Assembly (NCBI RefSeq): GCF_029784155.1
Contig: NC_073693.1
Span: 135,893,988-135,957,987 of the forward strand
DNA: 64,000 nt
Reading direction: 5' to 3'
DNA from: Uranotaenia lowii
Taxonomy: Eukaryota; Arthropoda; Insecta; Diptera; Culicidae
The translations under genes were made by a program, and so were the position numbers. Within the stretch, counting starts at the first letter, position 1. Each line of letters begins with the position of its first letter. Below are positions 45,881 through 56,354 of the stretch, one piece after another. Under the pieces are notes generated by a model. The model was given only the letters and a program-made list of their open reading frames with translations. It searched no databases and was not told the origin of the DNA.

Positions 45881-46946
45881 CCCAAGCAACCAGAATTCTC
45901 TTACAACGTGCCCATAGAAGCTTAATCAGAATTCTATACAGATCAAAATTTAAGTTCTTAAAGCTACTTTAAAGTTAGTTTAAGTGGCTGTGGAGAATAC
46001 TTTTCAGCCTCTAAGGGAATGTCAAAAAACTTCTACACGCCGAAAAAAAATCCTGTTGATAGATTGCTCAGACAACCAGGTGCAGGTTGCTAGATTGCCG
46101 GTCTATCACGGTCCATCTCAATGATTTTAGTGTTATGTTTTGATTTCCAAAGCTACTTACGCTTTGAGGATTGACCCGCTGCTCTCTAGGTCGCAATGCA
46201 ACTCACCATCCTCTCGACCATTCCAATAATAGTTGATTGCCACTGTCATAATAAGCATTTATATTAAATTTCATTTGCAAATTCGTATGAGCACGATGGA
46301 ATGAATTGGTACATTTCGTTTTCCGAGGACTTTCAGTACACTTGGGCAATAAACAGTTACAACATTTGGCATCGACAAAGTTCATTTGAATAAATCTCTT
46401 TGAACATTGTTTTTTACACCAAAGACTTACTCAATATAACTTGCCGGCAGTAAGCGATGATATTCTCCTCAATCACAGCAGGGGATGATGAAAAGGATCT
46501 GAAAATAAAAAAACTACGATGGAAATTTGGGGAATTCTTGTTCATATTTATTTTAACTTTCGGAAGATTCCTTTGCAAATATTAGAACTGAAAAAATAAA
46601 CAAATAAACTGATATGAACAAAACACATACCATCATGATATAAAATTGACAGATATATTTGACATGTCGCTTAGAATTCCCAAATAGGTTCTTCAAAACA
46701 CCAATAAGTATCTTAAAGGTTCGTAAATGTGCTTAGCGAACGCAACCGACCTTCTTAAAAGAAGTTCCAATAAAAGCGCTTAGAAGTTCCTTTATCGATA
46801 TTTTCACCTTTCAAAAGGCGATAGAAGTTCCTGATACACTTAAACGTGACATAAGTCACCTGAAGCTTCCGTAAAACATTTTTTCAGCCAAATGTGAACT
46901 ACAGAGTTCCATCTTTAATTAAGAACGCGACTTTTGGTTGCTTGGG
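45881..46946 (-). mobile_element. CCCAAGCAACC-family TIR element, copy 2 (inverted)
   Basis: A 1066 bp element whose reverse strand matches copy 1: ends CCCAAGCAACCAAAAGTCGC, then GTTCACATTTGGCTGAAAAA and AAGCGACATGTCAAA. Its tRNA-like part reads TGGTCGAGAGGATGG (A box) and GCGGGTCAATCCTC (B box), about 46150-46225. A 60-codon minus-strand frame (46385-46203) has cysteine pairs (KCCNCLLPKC) but no start or family match I can name. Confidence 0.8.
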
Positions 46947-47320
46947 TCTATATTCCAAAGCGTGCGGTGGCTCAAATAGCCTTAATTCGATTGCTCAGAA
47001 AAAATACATAACAAAAGTCACATTTGGTTTAAAATGAACAAGTCCGAACATCCTTTTCTGCTATATTTAAAAAAATTTGGGGTAAAAGTGCAACCTTAGT
47101 GCTATCCTATTTAAAAAAAATTGCAGTTGTTTTTTCAAAAAACTAATAACAGCATTTAATTTCTTATTCTTTTATCTCTGTTCTAAAAAAGTACGAAGAT
47201 AATCAATCGACGCATTTAACAAAAAAATCACACAAGATAGGTCTATTTTTGATCAAAGTTTTTTTGTCCAAATTAGCGTTTTTCTGAATTTTCACAAAAT
47301 ATAGGGGAATTAGGGATAAG
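46947..47320 (+). repeat. Right part of the 150 bp tandem array
   Basis: Continues with GCGGTGGCTCAAATAGCC, TTCGATTGCTCAGAAAAAA and GGGGAATTAGGGATAAGAAAG. No gene. Confidence 0.6.
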
Positions 47321-48337
47321 AAAGACACTGCTTCTCCGTTCGTAAGCTTGTACGGTGTCTGAAACTATGTCCTATCGATTTTCCAGACAATTTTACTAGA
47401 GAAAAGTATATTTTCATAGATTTGGTAGGTAGGTTGGTTCATGTAGGAGGGAAGATATTGAATTTCTTCACGTTTTATACACTGTTTTCCCCATTTTGCA
47501 TTGGGTTGCTATAAATTTGAGACTGAAACTTTTTGTTTCCGTTTAACATAGTTTGATGTTCAATTTATTTATTTTTTGGGATTTTAAACCAATTGGTTTA
47601 TTCATCCCCAAGTTGTCCAATTTGTTTGAAAGCACTCACTGTCATACTTGATAGGATGTGAACGTGACTTAATATTTAGTGCGTTTCACGTGACTTCTGG
47701 AAGTCTCTTCGGGATGAATAAGCCATTGTTGCTTAAAATCCCTTGAGAAAAAAATAATCTGTAAGTCTCACTCTAAAAAAGGAGGGAATTATAGTCAATC
47801 AAAGCATATCTGAAAGGGATTTCGGCACAATCAAGCAGCAACACATGTGTTTAAAAGTAGGTATCAAATTTTCAGACATAAGTGCATTTACATTCGTGTC
47901 ACACGTACAAGAAGGGAAGTTTTCACTGTTTCATCTCTCTAAAATACATCTTTATGGAAAAAATATACTTAAATAACTCTTTGTTTTACTCGTCGCTAGT
48001 GATCTTCATCATCAACAGTCACGACGATAGAGGTTAAAACTGTTTTGGTATGGATTCACACATTTGTTTAATTTGTGTTTTTTTTGTTGATTATTATTTA
48101 TTTAGTTATTTGGAATATTGGACTCGACGTCGAGTCACTGTTTGGACCTTAGATGCATATTTGTTGCCGAACATCTAAGAAAGACTTTTGTCACTAGAAA
48201 AGGCATCTTACTGAACGGTTTTCTTTGTTTATCGTAATAAAAAAGACTAGGCACAGCACTGTTACAACTCTGTCTCGAACACTCTCGCATTTCCGCTGTC
48301 ATTTGAAACATTACTTATGGTAATGTATTTGAAATCA
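47321..48337. other. Intergenic / 3' flank of the PTB gene
   Basis: Between two convergent genes. No gene or clear element seen. On the minus strand it would contain the 3' UTR of the PTB-domain gene. A short palindrome CTCGACGTCGAG lies near 48124. Confidence 0.45.
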
Positions 48338-48527
48338 TCACGCTTCCGTTTCCTGTTCGGTGATGTCCTGTTGCATTTCTTCCGGCGTTCGGAGATCGAT
48401 GGCGAACTTTTTGCGCAAAGGTTTACCATTGGAATCGCCCGGGTTCTGTTCCTCCGCTTCTTTTACCCGCTTGGAGTAATCCTGGAAGGAGGCGGCCAGC
48501 GCGAACGTTAACTTTCGGGCCATTGCT
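48338..48527 (-). CDS. PTB-domain adaptor, exon 4 (C-terminus)
   Basis: Follows an acceptor CAACAATTTTAG and is joined through a 68-base intron to exon 3; the split codon gives Arg (DS-R-AMARKL). It encodes the long C-terminal helix of a phosphotyrosine-binding domain (ARKLTFALAASFQDYSKRV), then a charged tail (EEMQQDITEQETEA) and stop. In PTB domains this helix packs beside the peptide groove. The domain ends about residue 145 of 183, so this is a small single-domain adaptor. Confidence 0.88.
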
Positions 48528-48595
48528 CTAAAATTGTTGAAAAAAAATCATTAAATTATTTGGCTCTGACAAGAAAAAAGTCACTTGAAACTAAC

Positions 48596-48849
48596 CGACT
48601 ATCACAGACGAAGGCGTGCACCTCGAAGGGATTTTCGTCCTTCAGGTTGTAGTTCTCCTTGACCACAATCATGGCAAACACTCGGGTATAGACCAGATCC
48701 TGGACCCCATAGGAAATGGTATCGATGGTGAAGTTCGTCACCATGCTGTGCTTTGAGGTGGCCGTTTCCATCCGGACTCCGTCGAGCGAAACCGTCAGGT
48801 TACAGAACGGCAGGATCTTGTTCGGTGGCAGGCTTTTGGCGGCACTGAC
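48596..48849 (-). CDS. PTB-domain adaptor, exon 3 (domain core)
   Basis: Eighty-four codons plus two bases, from acceptor CACTTTTGCAG to donor GTTAGTTTC. It contains the central strands: LPFCNLTVSLDGVRM, TIDTISYGVQDLVYTRVFAMI and FEVHAFVCDS. The ISY...D...RVFA...CHxF-like pattern (here VHAFVC) is typical of PTB/PID domains, which bind NPxY-type peptides in receptor tails. I cannot assign a specific family (LDLRAP, NUMB, GULP or another). The upstream intron is 8.2 kb. Confidence 0.88.
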
Positions 48850-49199
48850 CTGCAAAAGTGTTGAGAAAAAATAAACATCTATCAGTAATTCAGCATGCAA
48901 TAAGTCTTTTTTTTTCAATCAAAATATTACAACTTAAATCTTTCAACGTTTCACTTTCAAAAACAATAAAAATTATTGGATAATCAGAACCAAAAAATGA
49001 AAACCTCCAGAACTGCAGTCAGCAAACCTTAATCTCGCAATTTTTTTTCTTATAATGGATCACTTCAAACACCTCCTGCGTAGTTTTCCGCTAGAGAGAT
49101 ACAAATCTTTATTTCGTATTTATTCAAAACCTTTTTATTTTTATCAGATAGTGGTACTGATTCGAAATCAGGTTAGGGCGACATGAAATCATTTATGTT

Positions 49200-49487
49200 T
49201 TAAATAAATTCAACTGTAAATTGTATACTAGTATAACGATAAAATGACTGGACTCTCTTTGTCGTCTCAGCGGCTTCCGGTTTTCGATTTCCTCCCGATC
49301 CAGACTTCCTGGCTGTCGGCAAACGTTCCCCAAACACTTTAATTACATTTGTAACGGTTGATTTGGCAACTTTTAGCGATTTTGCCAGCTTTGCGTGCGA
49401 GTAGCTCGAACTTTCGCGATGCACGAGCAAAATTTTGATACGCTGCTCTTGTTCCTCACTCAGCCGAAATAAAAACGTTAAATTCAC
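49200..49487 (-). pseudogene. N-terminal helix-turn-helix of a DD37E-type transposase
   Basis: About 80 residues including LSEEQEQRIKILLVHRESSS, then AKLAKSLKVAKSTVTNVIKVF, a helix-turn-helix like the paired-type DNA-binding half of Tc1/mariner transposases. The true start is an ATG at 50307 (MPSKHRKNS), now separated by a MITE at 49483-50281. The catalytic half is missing on the left. The terminal sequence at 50380-50460 matches the other DD37E copies. Confidence 0.8.
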
Positions 49488-50462
49488 CTAGATTTTCACG
49501 TAGGCGCTCTCTACGTGAATTTTTGCTCGACTTACGTGAATCACTTAGAAGCTAATACAAATTCACTTGATCCGTACGTGAAATTCATATGGCTGATCGC
49601 TGTCAAAATGAAAACACATTCGATTTACGTGAAAATCGAGTGATCCGCCAAGTACAAAGGGATTTGGTTCATTCTATGTGACGTTCACGTAGCTCTGGAC
49701 AACTTATTCACATAAAATCTATGTGACAGAATACACTACCAAGATGGCGCGGATCCAACAGTTGGTGCTATCAGAAAGACAAATTCTAGGTGATGGAGAA
49801 GCTGATTTTTCGTAAGTAGCTGAAATTAAGTTGTGTATTCGTTATTTATATTTTTTGTTATTTTTCAGAATTCGGAATTGGGGCAGCTAAGACGACCAGG
49901 CAATTATTATGGAGGCAATCCAAATGCGGTCTTCGATGTTAGGTATGTGAAGAAAAAAGTGTACAAAGTTTCAATTAAAATAAAAAGTGCATCATGTATT
50001 AGAAAAATTAAATGTCCTGCAAAATCAACACATTTTTTATTTATAAGATCCGAAAAAACCAACTACGTTTATATTTCAATCAAATCTACGTGAATCGCAT
50101 GTAGCAGAACGCATCCCTTTTCACATTCGACCTACGTTATTTTCACATACAACTCATATGAAAATTACGTGAATTCTGCTTGCTGCGCCAGCTCCGTTTG
50201 CTACCTGAAATTCACGTAGGTTTCACGTTATTTTTATGGTGGCAAAAATCCATGTACATTTTCACGTAGCGTTCATGTGAAGAATTTTTTCGGTGCTTGG
50301 ACGGCATTTTGACAACTGAAGAGTGAATTCCAAAATCAAAATAGGAGCAACATTCTACACACACACACCTTCAAAATAAGGGGTGTTCAGGTTTTCTAAA
50401 TGCAAAATTGAAAGAAATACGTCAAGTTGATATTGACCAAATTTTGACCGTATCACCCTTTA
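49250..50462 (-). mobile_element. DD37E Tc1/mariner fragment with right terminus
   Basis: The right end, ACCGTATCACCCTT followed by TA at 50461-50462, is shared with the copies at 1307 and 61268-61533. Its 5' UTR (GAAGAGTGAATTCCAAAATC, 50317 on) matches the MITE at 61268-61533. The element is truncated at about 49250 and split by a MITE. Confidence 0.8.
49483..50281. mobile_element. MITE with repeated TACGTGAA words, nested in the DD37E fragment
   Basis: About 800 bp that interrupts the transposase N-terminus. Ends are TTCACCTAGATTTTCACGTA and, inverted, TTCACATGAACGCTACGTGA; TACGTGAA/TTCACGTA recurs many times near both ends, as transposase-binding subterminal repeats would. The exact junction is uncertain by a few bases and no clean duplication was found. 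The middle (49743-49945) has a start-like ATGGCGCGG, a GTAAGT donor and a TTTTTCAG acceptor, so it may be a captured gene piece, but the joined frame is not open. Confidence 0.7.
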
Positions 50463-51229
50463 ACATTTCCATTCATCAACTATTGGATGAAAAAAAACCT
50501 TTGAATTACTTCAATGGAACGCAAAAGATTATTTTTAGTAATGTAAAAAACTTCTGAGATGTTCAAACTGCCATTCAGCTATATTTAAATTACGCTAGAT
50601 TAATCTATTCAAATGATCTTTTTTTTTTGAACAAGTTTCCAATTTTACCTTTACCTTCGTAGCAATCAATGATAATGATTTTCAGTTTAGCTATTTTTAT
50701 CTTATGTTTATCAATCAATTTCGTATTTTTCTCGATCAATTTCATAATTTAATAACATCGACGGTTTTTAGATCGTATAGAAAAAGCATTCCAAATTTCC
50801 CGATCTTATACGGGCGTGCCCAAATATTCAAGGAGAATATCGAGGCGAGTCCGTACTAGCCCGGATTTTAATAAAACTGTCCGTTTTTTGTGCGTTTTTC
50901 CGTCCGTTTTTTTTCACATAATTTGCTGAATTTACCAAAAAAAATAAATTTAATCATGATTTGTTTTAATTCCTGAACCGAAAACGAATATTTCATAATT
51001 TTTTTATCAATTTTTTTTGAAGCATTGAACACAGTTTGATGTGCTTCGACGAAAAAAAAGGTCCAAGTTTCTCCTATCTTTTCTTGATTTTGTTCGAATA
51101 ATGGATAAATTTTGCTCTGATTTGTCCGAGTAATGTTCGGTGTTTGTAATTGGAAATTTCAAATTGAATGCATGATTTTTTACCATTTTTTTTAATTGCC
51201 TTTATTGAAAAAAAAATCGATTTCAATAT

Positions 51230-51385
51230 TGTGCAGGTTGGCTAACCACCAGAGATCACCCACCGCGCCGGGCCTCTCGTTGCGGTCTACCTGGTAGGCT
51301 GTCGTGTCACTACTGGCGTAGATACTCAACCCGGCTGTGGGAGAAAATGCTGATACACCAATACATCCTTCCCTTATCCCACACA
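51230..51385 (+). repeat. 5' LTR
   Basis: Begins TGTGCAGGTTGGCTAACCAC and ends CCCTTATCCCACACA. It matches the 3' LTR at all but one position (T versus C in TTGCGGTCTACC). Confidence 0.85.
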
Positions 51386-53591
51386 TCCCCCTTTCTCTCA
51401 GGAGTAAAAACTGTCACAACATGTTTTGTTGGAATTTTTTCTTTTAAATGATGCAATTTAAAGCAATAATTCAACAAAAATATATGTTCACAAATTTCTT
51501 TACTCTGAATGCATTAGTTGGCCCATCGTGCCTAGCAGTTTGTATAAGAATAGCCAATACTACTCTTTTCATTTACGGAAAAAAAAAATCAAAGGCTCAT
51601 GATAATTGCATCAAATGTTTTTTTATCCATCAAATCCGGAACTGCGGCTTGGAACCATTTATCAGAGCTCCCTGTTTTATGAATCAAATCAAAACATTGA
51701 TGATCACAGTTCGAAGATCGACTACAAGAATAATGGATTCGCGGAACGGGTATGCATGATGGCAACCGAGCGTGGAATATAGGCTGATGTCAGGGTGTTT
51801 TGTAGCACGACAAGTAGGTTCCGGGTTAAGCACAATAGTTTGAAGATCTGTCCGAATTTGTGATAAGAAACTAAATAATATCCTGATCGGAGAGAAATTT
51901 CTCATTAAGTCTAAGCTCCCGCCAAATAGCAAGGAAATTTGTCTATTGTAATTTCGGCATTCTTGCAATCCGGATCATGATCTGATGACTTTTAATAACT
52001 CCCGAAAGAAAAGCATTATCAGATGTAGAGTGAGAGAAATAATTATTTGTAGTGAATTTCAAAGCGCCATGGCGCGCCAGTATGATATACCAATGCGTTG
52101 TATTGCTTTCTTATTGGAACGTAGAACGCAAAGCGACGCATTGTCGCCTTAACATGACATCAACCTTATTTTCCATATCACTAAACAACCACAATCATCG
52201 GGTCAAGTTGATGTGCGGCCGCAAGCATTATCGACTCAATAGAACAAGTCAAGACTCAATACTCCCTCTCACACCAACTAAGCTTATTGGTGGTTGAAAT
52301 ACCAATGACATTAGCAACAGCACACACAGCAGTCGGTTCGAGCGAATGTGTGCGGTTTCCCTCTCTTCCCGCATGATTGGCTAAACAAACACGCGGTGCG
52401 ATTGTGTGAACGCATCAGAGCAATCGGGACGGGTTGCCGTGTCTTCTATCAATTTCTCTCCCGTTTTCTTATCTAAACGACTCCACTACTCGCCAATCCC
52501 GCTCCAACAAGCGAGCGGTGCAATTACAAATCTCTCTCGTTCTTAGCATAAGAAATTCCACACACACCATCGGGAAGCAGATTTAAGTACCACGTGGCTT
52601 TTTTTATACTCTTTCGACTTCGCCTTGAAAATATGGACAGGATTGCCAGTTGTGTTTTTCTAATCTTATTTTTTTGTATTTACAACTTTTTTTTTAAATC
52701 TCATGCTACATTCTGAAAATACGTGTATATCTTGTACATGTAATCTGAGCAAATAGAAATGCCGACAAACGATTATTAAACAACGTATTTTAATACTTTA
52801 TCCTACATGATTTTAACCGAGATTTCATCTACTATTTTATTCAATTGGCTTCGTTTTCTTGGAATGATTTTAGAATTGAATGATATTATCACTCAAGCAT
52901 CCAACTACTTTGTTGTAGTATTGTTCCCCACCAATACTCTATTTTAGTTAAATTCAAACCAAGTTTGACATACTGATTTACTTTTTCAATAAATAATCCT
53001 TTCGACGCCAAGGGGTTTCAATAGAAAGTTATTTGATCCGTCAAATTTCAGAACCAGCCATATTGATGGCTTCGTTGCGTTTTTTTTTAATCCATAGAAC
53101 AGCTGAGACCTCAGCTTGCCTTTTCATTTTAGCACACTGCTAGTTTGTTAACTAAGGTAACGAGGTAATCACCCCACATCACCGCTCCAATAGCCTACTA
53201 ACTGTAAAAGTCAGATAACTAAGTATATTAATGAACTAGTTTGAGATCGCTTTCCATTTTTCAAGCTTCTAACACATGAGCTACTCATTTTATCTGTTTT
53301 TTTTTTCTTATAATCTAGCTGTCTCCAAAATTCGCTGTTTTCTTTTACTTTAAAATGCAGCTTTTTTTTACTTTAAAATTGCAGCAATTTTGTATAGGCT
53401 CTGATGTTCCTCAATGGATTTGTTACTGTCTTTAAACTAGAAATTTTGCAACTTTTGCAGTTATTATCTCATTGGAATCAATCGGTTATTTTTTCATGTA
53501 CAGATTTTATATCCATGCATATAGAAGCACAGGGCAGTCTTCTCAATTCGCATTCTCACCATTAGAGTAATCCTCTTAACGCTCTCTTACG

Positions 53592-54370
53592 TTATCAATT
53601 GGAATCACTAAACTCACAATCTTCAGGCTATCCTCTCATCAAACCTTCATCTATAATGGGGCTTATTCTCTCAACACGCTGTTTTTCTACACGGGGTCCT
53701 TTCAACTCGACATCATTAGGCATTCTCCTCTCAGCTAGCCTTTTCCCCCTTTTTTATAAAGCTATCCTCATAACGCGCTATTTTGCTATTAGGGCGGTCC
53801 TTTCAACACGCAATCTCAAGGCTGTTCTCTCAACTAGCCTTTTTTTCACAGCTGTCCTCTCAATACCCTGTTTTTCTTTCAGTACGCTCCTCTCAACACG
53901 CGATCTCAAGGCTGTTCTTTCAACTCGCCTTTTTCACAGCTGTCCACTTAACACGCTGTTTTTTTTTCAATGCGGTCCTCTCAACACGCAATCTCAAGGC
54001 TGTCCTCTCAACTCGCTTTATAGCTGTTCTATCAACACGCTGTATTTGTTTCAATGCGGTCCTCTCAACACGCAACCTAAAGGCTGTCCTCTCAACTCGC
54101 CTTTTTCACAGCTGTCCTCTCAACACGCTGTTTTTCTATTAATGCGGTCCTCTCAACACGCAATCACTAGGCTGTCCTCTCAACTCGCCTTTTTCACAGC
54201 TGTCCTCTCAACACGCTGTTTTTGTATCAATGCGGTCCTCTCAACACGCAATCTCTAGGCTGTCCTCTCAACTCGCCTTTTTCACAGCTGTCCTCTCAAT
54301 ACGCTGTTTTTATTTCAATGCGGTCCTCTGAACACGCAATATTAAGGCTGTCCTCTCAACTCGCCTTTTC
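53592..54370 (+). repeat. 88 bp tandem satellite inside the LTR element
   Basis: Starts of TGCGGTCCTCTCAACACG lie at 53971, 54055, 54143, 54231 and 54319, a period of 84 then 88 bases; older, more diverged units extend left to about 53592. Each unit contains sub-repeats of TGTCCTCTCAACACGCT. The 219-codon open frame through it only repeats AVLSTR/CPLNT-type peptides and is not a gene. Confidence 0.9.
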
Positions 54371-54650
54371 GGGTCGCTTAAATTTAATCTTAATTACCTC
54401 ACTTAATTACATCATTTCCAAAAATGTTTCATTAAACGAATAATCACTAGATATATGATTCTGGCAACACTGATCTTTTTCGCTCCACGCAAACTTTAAC
54501 AGATATTTTTTTCCCGGTGGGTGATCTCTGCAGTAGATTCCTTTGTTTTTAAATCAAAGCATATCTTTCCAAAACAATACATACCGATCACTTTTAGAAC
54601 CCTGTGTGGTGAAGAAAAAAAAACGCTTAGGTCCTGTCACGGTCGCCAAA

Positions 54651-54806
54651 TGTGCAGGTTGGCTAACCACCAGAGATCACCCACCGCGCCGGGCCTCTCG
54701 TTGCGGCCTACCTGGTAGGCTGTCGTGTCACTACTGGCGTAGATACTCAACCCGGCTGTGGGAGAAAATGCTGATACACCAATACATCCTTCCCTTATCC
54801 CACACA
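54651..54806 (+). repeat. 3' LTR
   Basis: Partner of the repeat at 51230-51385, same length. Directly followed by the second AATAT copy. The near identity of the pair implies recent insertion. Confidence 0.85.
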
Positions 54807-54950
54807 AATATAAATCAAAACCTCATAAAATCTGCTAGCTAGCCTATCTTTTCACGTTTACTTCATGCCTATACTTGGTGCTTATTCTTGTTATAATGAA
54901 AATAAAACAATTCATGTGGTAACTATGACAACTATGGTACCGCACTATGA

Positions 54951-56146
54951 CACATTGTCAGTGTTCGGCATCGCTAACTAAAAAATTAGCGCCGCTAATT
55001 AAATCGCTAACTCATTCAAAGTTAGCGATCGCTAATTAATTTCGCTAAATGTGTCAAAAAAGTTATCGCTTTAAGCTTAAAGCGCTAATCGCTAACTGTT
55101 GACCAAAATTGAGGCCGGGACAAATATCAAATTCTTCTTTCGACACACCCTTCCCCCCTTCGATTTTTCCAAATCCTCAAGTGGGAATAAATAAAGTTTC
55201 AAAAATTTGATTTTTGATAATTTGATAATTGTATGAACAAAAACCAAAACTGTTAAAGATGGAAATTTTATCACCTCTCTGTGTTTTACAAATAAAAAAA
55301 AATGAATTTTCAATGAATTACAAGAGCAAAATAACAAAATGTGGAAGATGGAAGCTATAATATTTCTTTTTAATTTAAAGTTTGGTTGAAAATTCACTCG
55401 ATTTATCGGTTATGTGCAAAGAAGATTGTATGTAATTTCGTTGCAAACAATCTTTTGTGCAATTCATTCTTTTTTGTTGTTTTTTAGCATTATTTTACAT
55501 TATCCTCATTTATAATCTTTAACCAGTTTTCTCCTTTTTCAAACTTGTAAGAGCATTGTCAAACCTGAAAATTTATACAATTTTTATAACAACTTAAAAC
55601 GAAGGCTACTAATAATTCCTTTCTTAGCAACTTAACAATATCAATTCATTCTATGGTGATTTTATATTATTTTTACATGAACTGATCTGTAAAATCTCTA
55701 AAAAACCGTATTATGATAAGTAAATATCTCAATCCCTTTAAAACGAATGCTGATAAAGGGATGTTAAAAATTATTTTATATTGTTCAACACCCTTTATTG
55801 GACACTCAATACATATATTTCCTCCAACTCGAGTACGCAATCCTGCAGTAAATCCAATTAAGCAATCAGAAGATGCCTAAGGTCACCTTAACTTGGCTGC
55901 TTTAAATTTACTTGCCAGCTGATGCATGATTAATGACAAAAAAAATTCTATCACTTATAATTCGAGAGATTGATACAAATATATGGGAGTTAGCGGTCTT
56001 CAATTAGCGGAACCAAAAAATAGCGGAACTTTTTAATTCGCTAGATCAATCAAAACTTAGCGGCAAAATTAAACCGCTAACGAAAAGTTAGCGGACTAAC
56101 TAGCGATTAGTGGACTAGCGCTTTCGTGCCGAACACTGCACATTGT
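54951..56146. mobile_element. Non-autonomous hAT-like element with 8 bp duplication
   Basis: A 1180 bp element (54959-56138) with ends CAGTGTTCGGCA in inverted orientation, typical of hAT termini, and exact 8 bp duplications CACATTGT at 54951-54958 and 56139-56146. Both subterminal regions are packed with GCTAA/TTAGCG words in both orientations. No transposase frame is present inside. It sits 144 bp right of the LTR element. Confidence 0.92.
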
Positions 56147-56203
56147 TATACAAGCAAGCGGACAAACTTATATTAATTGGAGTTTTGGTTTTATCACCGC
56201 AAT

Positions 56204-56354
56204 GTTTGCACTTCGAAATTATCGACGTTTTCCGGTGAATCTCAATAATAATCAAACAAAATTTATTAGTTATCTATACGTTTCGAGCTATACTCGAGGA
56301 GTAGCTTTGATTATTAAACTCACCTAAAAACTTCGATAATTTCAAAATACAAAC
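56204..56354. repeat. Short imperfect hairpin, about 150 bp
   Basis: Arms of about 50 bases pair with mismatches: GAAATTATCGACGTTTT and AATAATCAAA on the left, matching AAAACTTCGATAATTTC and TTTGATTATT on the right, around a loop of about 50 bases. It is perhaps a tiny MITE; a small-RNA hairpin is possible but unsupported. Confidence 0.6.

Larger units (their letters stand above)
51225..54811 (+). mobile_element. Non-autonomous LTR retroelement with 5 bp target duplication
   Basis: Two direct repeats of 156 bp (51230-51385, 54651-54806) start TG and end CA, and differ at one position by my reading. AATAT is duplicated exactly outside them (51225-51229, 54807-54811). This is the structure of an LTR retrotransposon of 3.58 kb. 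The 3.27 kb between the LTRs has no gag, protease, RT or integrase, so it is non-autonomous. A typical primer-binding site or purine tract is not obvious; the sequence before the right LTR is CCTGTCACGGTCGCCAAA. An 88 bp satellite lies inside. Confidence 0.85.

Noticed and set aside
47990..48030. Regulatory palindromes near CGTCGCTAGTGATC
   Set aside because: Short imperfect matches expected by chance in this length of sequence.
53599..54443. 219- and 119-codon frames with repeated LSTR/PLNT peptides
   Set aside because: The period is 88 bp, so the peptide is the same satellite read in rotating frames; no start context, domain or splice signal.
51225..54811. Reading the 156 bp repeats as two independent solo insertions
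   Set aside because: Neither copy has its own flanking duplication, while the outer flanks of the pair share an exact AATAT.
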